DNA of 64,000 bases from Pogonophryne albipinna (taxonomy: Eukaryota; Chordata; Actinopteri; Perciformes; Artedidraconidae). Shown piece after piece: positions 35,941-47,200 of the stretch; the stretch's first letter is position 1, and each line of letters begins with the position of its first letter. The DNA lies in contig CM053252.1 in the NCBI GenBank assembly GCA_028583405.1, forward strand, positions 35,119,763-35,183,762. The letters are read 5' to 3'. Below the pieces are notes generated by a model. That model did no database searches and had not been told where the DNA came from. It saw nothing but the letters and a program-made list of their open reading frames with translations. Made by a program: the position numbers and the translations under genes.

Positions 35941-37298
35941 TTCAAAATATTTTGTACTGCTGTAAACTTTGCCCCAGGAAAATACTTTGTTATTGATGTT
36001 AAATCATTATCATGTGCTGCCATGGAATGAAGTCACAGGTCACTTATCAATGCCTGATGTTGTTGAACCAGGATCAGTCGTATCCTGTGGTTTCACAGAC
36101 TCACTTAATCCTATCTGAAGGCACTGGAGAGCAGCATTCCCTGCAAAAAAGACTAAAGTAGCACTAGAGTCAAGTGGGAAATACAAGACTCCAATGTGTG
36201 ATGTCCCTTAAAACCATCCTCTGGGGAGATGTTCAAAATGTCAGACAGATTTGTGTCCCTAATGATGCTGTGATTCATAACACAGGCTTACACTCATACA
36301 GTAAGCACATGTGGGATGCATTGTGTGCCATTATTTATGATGAAAACACTGTAAACCTAAACATTACCCTAACCCTAGAGACAATGCTGGACATATCAAA
36401 GCTTTATGACCCAGCTGTTGGAGAGATTGATTTTGTACTACTTGCATTCATAAACATCCAGGCATTTCATATACTTCTCATATCTTCCTTATGTTTTTGG
36501 TTATGGCACACTTGTAAATGTCAAGCCAGATGGAATAAACAAAGACAAAATAGAGAGATTTGGGTATGCACACAAAAAAAGTCCACTTCTTTGCTGGATA
36601 TATGATGACTTATTAAAACTCCTGAAACAATAGTTTATAACACTAATTAGTTATGTAAGGAACAATAAATAAGGTTGATGATTATGTGCTTCAGTTATGT
36701 GTGGGTGGGGTTCATTTACTACAGGCCTGTCTGTAATCTGATGATTTGTCTTACATTGATGCATTATGATTGATGTTTGAAACACACCTTATCTCATCAA
36801 TCTTTCATGTAAAAAAACAGTATATGGTATGAGCCAGGAATGTGTTCATGTAGGAAACCATTGCTTGCAAGAATTAAATGCTTGTAAGTAAACCATCTCA
36901 TGCAGTCCCATTTTTATTTACATTGGGCATCAATAACTTGAATACATTTAAATTAAAGAAAAGGGATTTATTGCATTTTAACAAGCTGTTGCAGAAGCAT
37001 TTATAACCTTATCTGTGAGTACACATCGTATGATTACAGTATGCGAAAAAATCCAAAGAATGAAAACACAGTGCTGTAAAAACTGCTGAGTCATGGCGAC
37101 TCCAAGATAGTCAGACTGGTTCTCTTTTTCATGAAGACAATGGCATGGAAGGGCTTGGCCAACCTTTACCTTACATTACTTGACTAATCTCGCCAGCAAG
37201 GCGCAAGCTAACCTTTTCCCTGTATGTGTCACCATTCCATTATTAATGTTTAAGAGAAACAATGCCAACCCAACATCAAGCATTAGATGGAAAGCTTT
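35941..37298. other. spacer between relic exon and gene B
   Basis: A 143-codon plus-strand frame (36174-36605) lacks recognisable domains. AATAAA motifs on the minus strand at 36967-36972 and 36913-36918 could serve as poly(A) signals for gene B. Confidence 0.4.
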
Positions 37299-37558
37299 TT
37301 ATGCGAGTCCACACAGTCTCTCACTGAGCTCCCACAGCTTCTTTGATGCAGCGTCATCCTTTGCTTTAGCGTACAATTCTCTCACGGTGCAGTTGGAGAA
37401 GTAACGTCCGTTGAGCGGTTCAATCCCCTCTTGGAGGGCACAGTGCAGGGTGGTCTGGGATCCCTGAACGGTGTTTTTCCAAAAGAACACAGTCATTGGC
37501 TTCAGGAGCATTTGCAGTACTGAGCTAGTGTTTCTTGCCAGCTCAGTGTTGATAGCTC
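37299..37558 (-). CDS. dhrs13-like: gene B exon 5 (last coding exon)
   Basis: 260 nt after acceptor CTGCGCAG. Encodes [31 protein letters not shown] and [14 protein letters not shown], ending in TAA at 37299-37301. Confidence 0.9.
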
Positions 37559-40500
37559 CTGCGCAGGAAAAAAAAAAGATGCAGAGTTTTAGCAACTTTC
37601 TTGCTGTTCTGAGTTTGTATATTCATGGCATATTGCACTTATTATTAGTTGCTTTGGCATATAAATATTGTATATTTATCCCAACCCTGTCTCCTAAAAA
37701 TTACATTCCCACAGAACTAAACTGCATTCTCAATTACGTTTAGCTAGAAACGTATTTTCTCCCACGTTACGTTTGTTATGAACGTATCTAAAATACGTTT
37801 ATTTTCTCCCACGTTACATTTCTTATGAACGTATCTTAAATAAGTTTATTTTCTACATATCTTTGCCATTTATTGTCTTGCTTATAATAATGATAATAGT
37901 CATTTATAAATATGGACAATTTTTAATTAACTATTAGTAGAGAATAACGAGTAATTAATTTACTTTATAGAGATCTGCAGATAAATGTTTAGTCTTCTCA
38001 AGCACCAACTATCAAATATCTCTCCTGATTGTTGGCACTTGACAATCACCTTACCTGAATTTTACTCAGGTGTAACTAAAGTCTGCTTTAAGGGTTGTTT
38101 ATATTTCACATCATTAATCAGAATCTGCAAAGTAACTAAAATAAATGTAGTGGAGTAAAAATACCAGGTTAACCTCTGAATTGTAGTGGAGTAGAATTAC
38201 AAAGTAACAATGAGCCGTCATGTGGATATTAATGCTACCCATTATGGATACAAGCGATTTTCACCCATTTAGTAATTACATGTTTTAAATGTGTACACAC
38301 CAATTTGTTTCCTATCGCCTAAACCTCCAGGGCTATACACAGTTTAATACTGTTAACTTCTAATTTTGGGGAAAACGAAAACGTCTTTTAAAACTACAAT
38401 TCCCAGTAGAGACGTGCCATAGAGAGCATGTTGCGAAACACAATAGCCAGCATGTGTAGTTATGGGGGGGCGTTCGAGTCCAGTTTTGAATAGTCTGCCG
38501 TGGTTTCGTTCCATTTCAAAGAGCTTGACGCTCGGCGTAACGTTGGCGCACTGCCACTCCAACATCCAATCACAGAGCTTGAAGATTAATCACGGGGTTT
38601 GTCAACGGGACTGTAGTCCCAAACGATAGCTGGGGATTATGGGTAGTGTAGTGTCTTCGGCCACCCTAAACTGAATTTTTTCCCGAATATCATATCGCAT
38701 TAACAACACCACATCTGGCGCCACAGAGATCTTCTGTTACTGTCCTTTCTTCTTAGAGGAAGTACAGAAACACGTAACTCTGGATTTGTTTTAATGTTTG
38801 AGGTGCAATAAACGACACAGCAGCTTTTTGGCATGTTAAAACTATTATTTTCTGCCTCGCTCATGAGAGTAACAGCTGGCGAAATTACAGCCTCGCCTAC
38901 TGATTTCAAATGTGTGCTCTAAAATGATATTTATAAATGACTATTATCATTATTATAAGCAAGACAATAAATGGCAAAGATATGTAGAAAATAAACGTAT
39001 TTAAGATACTTTCATAAGAAATGTAACGTGGGAGAAAATATGTTTCTGGAAGATATGTAGAAAATAAACGTATTTCAGATACGTTCATAACGAACGTAAC
39101 GTGGGAGAAAATACGTTTCTTGCTAAACGTAATTGAGAATGCAGTTTAGTTCTGTGGGAACGTAATTTTTAGGAGACAGGGTTGATTTATCCACACATTT
39201 TCACCTGATAGCTATGCTAGATTACACAATATTTTCTATTTAGAGAACTGTAGTTTTATGAATTTCTAATTTCCCTATCGTTCCTCTGGTAATTGTACTC
39301 ACTTGGTCCTGTTAGTGTAAACACAAATAACATTTACAATATAATTGCAACAAATATTTTCTTTCCAGTATCCTGCACCTAAAAACAGGATCACCAAAGT
39401 CATTAGGATGTATCCTCCGGGGACCATGAAGTGCTCGTCCACATTTCATGGCAATATCAATATTTCCTTAGATATTTCAGACTGAACAATACTAGTGGGA
39501 GAATTGGCCTACATTGCTATCCCTAGAACCTTACCACAAAGCACCTCATTGTTCCTCCTTTTATGGAACCAGTGTACTATAATCCCCTTTTCTTTGCATG
39601 TGTTTAATGCTCTGGCTACTGACCTGGGTGGAGGCTGTAGCAGGTGGCCTTGGTTCCCTTAAGTCTTTTGGCCAGCTCATGGGTGAAGAGGACGTTGCAC
39701 AGCTTGCTGTCGCAGTAGAACTGGAAAACATCCATGGAAGAGGTCCCAATTCCCAGAACTTTGTGGGTGTTCAGGCAATCAAAATTAATTTTTCCAAAGT
39801 TGTGTCCCGCAGACGACACGCTGACCACCCTGCTGGGTCCACACTCCTTCAGCCGGTCCAGCAACAGGTTGGTTAACAGGAAGTGACCAATGTGGTTGAC
39901 GCCAAACATCATCCCCAGTCCGTCCTCTGTTCGACCCTGTACGAAAATACCTGAAACAAAAACATTGATTATACATGGGAATGATTTTTTCTGAATTAAT
40001 CTTTTCAATTTTTGAAAATGTTTCCTGATGTTGTTCAGGTTTAGGATCAATCTAACCAGCATTGTTGATGAGGATGTCCAGTCTAGGTTCAGACTTCAGG
40101 AAGTTTTCAGCAAAGCTGCGGACAGACTTCAGACTCCCCAGATCCAACGGCATGAACACCACCTGGTTACTGCCACTCTCCTGGGAGATATTGCAGTTAA
40201 ATATAAAACGAAGGTGTGGAAGACGCTGTCCTCTGTGTAGCATGGCTATAGCATTCACAGTCTTTCATGAACCGTGGACCAGTGTACAAATGTAGATGTA
40301 TTGTAACAAATATAAGTCTTTAAAAAACATTTAACATCATGATTAAAAGCAACAATAAGCTTCTGCATGTCATGTGGCACCTACGCGCTCATCAACAACA
40401 TATTTAAAACAAAGTATCTCCTCTTAGAAGAAGAAACAGAGCATTATTCAGTTCTGCTCACCCTCTTGACCTCCTCAAGAGCAGCCTGTCCTCTCTGCAC

Positions 40501-41176
40501 ACTGCGACAGGCCAGAATCACTCTGGCTCCTCTTTTTGCCAGATCTATGGCGGTAGACTTCCCAATGCCTGTGTTGCTGCCTGGAGATGAAAAGTGAGAG
40601 AAACGAGTCATACACGTTGTATTGGTCTAATTCTAACATGACCGGAATCTATATCAACATATACTCTATGTTAAATCATGGTGCTTGGATGATGGAGTTT
40701 GTTCTCATGATAAAAGTTATGTTAATTTCTTCTTATACTGTCACTCCTGTAACAGTGCTGTCATTTAGCAGATTGGAGCGAGGGCTTAAGGAAGACGCAA
40801 GTGTCATGGCCTGGCTCTTAGCCATAACAAAAAGCGTGGGAAGGACCAGCACGTATATGAAAAAGGTATTTATTGCGCCAAAAGTAACCAAAGGGCAAAG
40901 CAAAACAAATAATAATAATCGTCGTGGCTGCTCTCCGAGGTCCGGTCCTCGGCGGGGAGAGAGAGTGTGGATCTCAGTCAAGGCTCTTTTAACCCTCCAG
41001 TCACAGCCGCCAGGTGTCCGCAATCCCCCCTGATCAGCCACAGGAGAGAACCTTAAAGACACACACACACACAGGCAGGGGTCGTCACACCCCCCCCCTT
41101 AAAATCGGTGTCCCCAGGACCACCGATATAACAAGCCAACCCCATCCCAGATAAAGAGTCATCAAACAAAAACAAA

Positions 41177-41224
<48 letters not shown>

Positions 41225-44200
41225 ATCTTCACGAACCCTAATGGTAACATACCACCTATTACCGCAACTCCACCTTCAGCAACCAGCCACATCCTTAGCA
41301 ACACAGATATCTGAGAAGCACACTTTAAAAAGATGGGCAGAGCGAGAACGATTTAGCCAACAGTAACACAGGTAATAAATAAACATCAAGGTCCAGCTAA
41401 CACCTACTTAGTGCCATGGAGCACGCGATAGCGCGTCAGCAGTAACATTGTCCGATCCCCTAATGTGCCTAACATCCAGATTATAAGCCTGGAGGAACAA
41501 AGACCATCTCGTCAATCTTTGGTTAGGACATTTCATTGAATGCAGAAAAGTCAGAGGATTATGATCTGTGTACACCACAATTGGTCCTCCTGCTCCCACA
41601 TATACATTGAAATGTTGCAACGCCCAGATGAGTGACAATGCTTCCTTCTCAATCACTGAGTAATTTTTCTGGTAGCAGTTAAGCTTCTTTGAGAAGAAAC
41701 TGACTGGTCTCACCACCCCCTCATTGTCACCCTGGAGCAAAACCGCACCCGCTCCGACCTGGCTTGCATCTACTTCGAGACTAAAAGGTCGGTCAAAACA
41801 TGGAGCAGCCAGTACCGGAGAGGAACACAAAAGAGATTTAACGTTATCAAACGCTCTCTGACAGTCAACCGACCAAGTATATCTTACCTTACCCCTAAGA
41901 AGTTCAGTCAGATGAAACACTGTAGTGGAAAAATGTTCACAGAACCTCCTGTAGTAACCCACCATACCCAGAAACCTTTGGAGTTCCTTTTTGGTTGTGG
42001 GCTGTGGATATTCAGATATTGCCCTGACCTTGGCCAGAACTGGAGCCACACAACCCTGACCCACCACATGGCCAAGGTATGTCACTGTGGCCTTTGCAAA
42101 GGCACATTTGGCCAAATTAATAGTCAGGTGTGCCTCCGCCAATCGTTCAAACAACAGCTCGATGCGCTGAACATGAGAAGACCAAGTATCACTGCAAATT
42201 ACTAAATCGTCTAGATACACAGTACAGCCCTCTAAACCCGACACCACGCTATTCATCAGACGTTGGAATGTAGCGGGAGCATTTTTCAACCCAAATGGCA
42301 TCACTTTATATGAATAAAGTCCAGCTGGTGTGATAAATGCGGATATTTCTTGCGCCCGCTTGGACAAAGGGACCTGCCAATAACCCTTCAGCAAATCAAA
42401 CTTGCTAACATATCTCGCAGATCCCACCTGATCTATACAATCATCCATTCTTGGCAAAGGAAAAGAGTCAGATTTCGTCACCGCATTCACCTTCCTTAAA
42501 TCAGTACAGAACCTAGGTGTTCCATCCTGCTTCGGCACCAAAATACATGGGGACGCCCAACTAGATGCCGATGGGACAGCAATGTTATTCTCCAACATGT
42601 AATTAATCTCAGCATCTAAACACTTGCGCTTAACTGGTGGCATGCGATAAAAATGTTGCTTAATTGGCCGAGCGTCTCCAACATCAATATCATGCTCAGC
42701 CCAGTCAGTTTGCGAAGGAGTATCTCCAAACAAACACAGATACTTGTGTACCAATACTGAGAGTTCCTCACGTCGCGATTCCGGCAAATGAGAAAACAAC
42801 CCATCTAAATTACCCAGGGATTCAGAATTTCTCAAACGACCACAGAGCAAACTATCATCAGGTTCAGGCACCCTATCTCCCTCATGCATCAACCCAAGTG
42901 ACGTCACAGCCACAGCTGGATGCACCCTGTCCTTCGTCCTCTCTGTGTCTGTATTAACCTCACGCCGGTGGTAAGGTTTCAGAAGATTTATATGACAGAG
43001 GCGTTTGGTCTTCCTCCGTTCTGGTGTTGCCACAACATAATTTAGGTCAGACCTTCTTTCAATGACAGTGTACGGACCTGAATACTTAGCCTGAAATGGG
43101 GAACCAACAATAGGCATAAGGGATAGAACCTGGTCACCTGGATTAAACTCCCGTCGTACCGAACCACGGTCATACAACTTCTTCATTTTACGCTGAGAAA
43201 CTGACAGCTTTTCCTGTGCCATACTCAAGGCTACCACCAACCGATGTCTGAATCCATTCACGTAATCAACTAAACTCTGTGGTGGCTCAGTGTCCACACA
43301 CCCCTCTTTCAGCACTGCTAAGGGACCCCGTACAGCATGTCCGAAAACCAACTCATTAGGGCTAAACCCCGTACCTTCATGTACCGCCTCCCTTGCAGCC
43401 AACATTAACCATGGAAGACCCTCCTCCCAGTCTCCATCTAGTTCCGTACAGTATGCACGTAACAAGGATTTCAATGTCTGGTGAAACCTTTCCAAGGCAC
43501 CTTGGCTTTGGGCGTGGTACGCTGTTGATTGGTTCTTTTTAATTTTCAAAAGCTTCAACACCTGACCAAACATGTGAGACGAAAAATTGGAGCCTTGATC
43601 ACTCTGGATGACCTTAGGAATACCAAATATCGAAATAAACTGCGACAAAGCCTTAACCACCGCTTTAGTGGTAATCGACCTCAAAGGATAAGCAGCTGGA
43701 TACCTAGTGGTTTGACACATCACTGTCAGCAGATATTTGCAACCAGACCTTGAACACGGTAATGGTCCCACACAATCCACAATGAGGTGTGTAAACGGCT
43801 CACTTACCACTTGTATCGGCTGTAGTGGTGCTGGTTTAACCTGCTGGTTTGGTTTCCCTGTTAACTGACACACGTGGCATGTTCTAATGTACTACGACAC
43901 ATCTCTTTTCAGACGTGGCCAAAAGTAGTGTTTCAGGATGTTCAAGTATGTTTTCCGAACACCAAAGTGTCCCCACTCATCATGTGCGACTTTCAGGACA
44001 AGAGGACGAAACTTAGTTGGCACCACCAGCTGGAAAACATTTTTCACCCCACCACCATCAGCCACAGGAACCCATTTTCTAAACAACAAGCATCCACTTG
44101 AAGCATTTTCCAGCTCTGCAACCGGCACAACACGGTCGAAAATTTCCTTCAACGAAGAATCCTGACGTTGTTCGTCTAAAACTTCATTGTGTGCAAGTAA

Positions 44201-47200
44201 TACCGAAAACTCAGACAAAGATGGAACCTCCACCGCCTCACCAGACTTTCCATCTGGTGACCAGTCATGATCTGTTTTGGCCATAGCACGAGTGATCACA
44301 CAAGAGGACGTAACGTCTAACCCCACTGCAGAGCTCTCCTCAGACCCCGCCTCAACCAGACCGCCTGTGACTGAAACCGCTGGGGAAACATCAGTCCAGA
44401 CTCTGCTACCTGCCAAACCGTTGCCCAGAATGAAATGTATCCCCTCGATTGGCAAAGCTGGACGTACACCAATAGCTACTTCACCCTTAACAAGATCACA
44501 GTCGATATACATCCTGTGAACAGGAACAGGGGGAACCTTTAATCCCATCCCCCGACTCAGAACCGTGTCACCAGTATCACTTTCCTCAGACAAAGGCAAC
44601 ACAGAATCCACAATAAAGGAGTCAAAAGCCCCTGTGTCCCGCAAGATTTTAACTGGAACTCTGACATCGCTACCTACCAATGACACAGAGCCGTCTCTTA
44701 TAAAAGGGGCATACGATGCCAAAACATCTGATCCACATAAGTGGGCTGTAAGCACATCGGCAACACAGCAGTTTTTCACCGGAGCGGCCAATGCAATCGG
44801 TTTAACAAAAAACCCTCCTCCCTTGGATTTTGCTCTGAGCACAGGACACTCTCCCTTCCAATGGCCCTTTTCCCGACAGTAGTTGCAAGTATCGTTTCTT
44901 TTATCCACATCAGATTTTTCCAAACTCAATTTCCCTGGATCCATCCCAACATCCCTTCCATTTCCATCACAAACAGTTAGGGCCCCAGAGCGCCCTCCGA
45001 ACCTGCTCTTATGAAGCAACACCAACTCATCAGCTGCCACAGCAGCTTGAGCCGCAGAAGTGACCCTGTGTTCTGTTACGTAAGTAGCAATCCTGTCAGG
45101 AAGAATATTCTTGAACTGTTCCAAAATCATGAGTTCACACAAATAGTCAAAAGAAGTGATCTCCAGAGCAGTTAACCAACGCTTAAAATGAACAGACAAA
45201 TCCCTCGACATCTCCACATATGTTTGATCTCGTTTTTGCTCAAAGGACCTAAAACGCTGTCTATAGGCCTCTGGCACAAGTTCATATGCTCTAAGCACCG
45301 CCGATTTTATTTTACTGCAGCTAGAGCTATCTTCCAGACATAACGAGGAATATGCAGACTGTGCTCTCCCTGTGAGAACACACTGAAGCATCAGAGCGCA
45401 GTCTGCATCAGGCCAATCTCTAGCCCTAGCTACACGTTCAAATAACAAAAAAAACGTGTCGGGATCACTTTCATTAAAGTGAGGCAGCAAGCGCAGGTTA
45501 TTAATATCAAAGCGATGAGGAGACCTGGGCACCTGTTCACCCAGCCCCTCACCGGACAACGCGCCATCTCTGAGAATAGACAGACGATGTCCCTCCAACT
45601 CTATCTTGGCTTTCTCAGTCTCTTGTCGCATCCGCTCCACTGCGATCTCCTTTTCAAATCCCAATTCATACTTCACTTTGTCATGCTCCCACTTCATTTT
45701 GTCATGTTCCCGGTCACGTTCATGCTGCAACAACAACATTTCCTTCTGCTGCTCAAAAGAAAGTGCACTAGCCTGAACAAAAGGTTTTACCAAAACCCCC
45801 TCTTCCTTTGCAGCAAAAACTCCTGTGTCCCTTAATGTCGACACTATAGAGTCCCTTATGCTCTCTTTCGCCCTTTTATCACCGACAATACACACAGAGA
45901 AATGCTCAGCAATCAAGAGCAGCTGCTCTCTCGAAAAAGTGCCAAGCGACTCCTGAGAAGGAGCTTTAATAAATGCCTCTACCTCAGCCATACTCAGCTA
46001 CAACGACCCCTCACCGGACCTTGATGCAGAAATAAGGAAAAACAAACAAAAACAAACCGGACAAACACCACAGCGTTTATTATGCGTCCAACGTGGACCA
46101 ACACTAACTTTTTGATTAGAGTTTCCCCACTAACTATCACCCTCCCACTGACTAATCTCCTCCCTAGTCTTCATGCAGTTACTCGTGGTGGGTATTTATG
46201 CACTGGAGACCGCTGGCCCAGCAAAGCGACTAGCAAGCTAGCAACACTACTGAGACCACGGCCATGCTCCCAAGCCGAAGCTTCAACCACTTTCTCCGCA
46301 ACACTACACACCCCGCTCAACAATCCCAAGGGAACCGCCGCTTAACCTGCCAGGGAAAACTCCGCACCGCTCCGCACTGCTCCACCTGCAACGCACCAAC
46401 AAACAACCAGCTGACCACGCCCAAGAACAACTAGCAACCACTCTCCCGAAACATAATTTCAAACTAATCAAAGCCTCCCAAAGTAATCAAATCAGTCCCC
46501 AAACAACGATCTAATATGTCCTTCCCACAACGAGCCGAAACAAAGAAACTGGCCGCACTGCAAACGCGCCTCCAACAAACTGTATACACGCGCACCAACT
46601 CCTAACACAAATCTTACCTATCCGTCGCTGTATCATAGATAGAAGAAGTGGACGAGCCCCCATCTGTCATGGCCTGGCTCTTAGCCATAACAAAAAGCGT
46701 GGGAAGGACCAGCACGTATATGAAAAAGGTATTTATTGCGCCAAAAGTAACCAAAGGGCAAAGCAAAACAAATAATAATAATCGTCGTGGCTGCTCTCCG
46801 AGGTCCGGTCCTCGGCGGGGAGAGAGAGTGTGGATCTCAGTCAAGGCTCTTTTAACCCTCCAGTCACAGCCGCCAGGTGTCCGCAATCCCCCCTGATCAG
46901 CCACAGGAGAGAACCTTAAAGACACACACACACACACACACACAGGCAGGGGTCGTCACACAAGTAATAAAGAGTCCGGCCATTCTGGCATCATGCACCA
47001 CTGAGTAACTTTCATAGGTATGAACGGGGCCCAGCCTCCTACGCTGTATCCAGTTCTGTTTATACAACGGACTGGTTCAAGCATCCTGTGTGTATTTAAA
47101 CGGTAGAATCAACAACACAGTCAAACTAGGAGATTAAAAAACTATGTCTTATTTTTTCTTAGTTGTCCTTTTCATCTCCATCATATGAACCCCATGTCAA

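Larger units (their letters stand above)
40798..46964 (-). mobile_element. young Gmr1-like Ty3/gypsy LTR retrotransposon
   Basis: LTRs 40802-41089 (3') and 46665-46960 (5') have TG...CA ends and look identical except for four CA units in an internal microsatellite. CAAG flanks both sides (40798-40801, 46961-46964). A primer-binding site lies at 46650-46662 and a polypurine tract at 41090-41100. The coding region (45991-41408) is a single frame broken by one stop. Domain order: gag, protease, integrase with GPY tail, RT, RNase H. Located in intron 1 of gene B in the same orientation as the gene. Confidence 0.95.

Noticed and set aside
36174..36605. 143-codon plus-strand frame
   Set aside because: No recognisable domain, no splice or repeat context, and composition like the surrounding AT-rich spacer.
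40733..41068. About 110-codon minus-strand frames in both LTRs of the young element (also 46614-46943)
   Set aside because: They are the same LTR read in an open frame, include the GT microsatellite, and show no domain.
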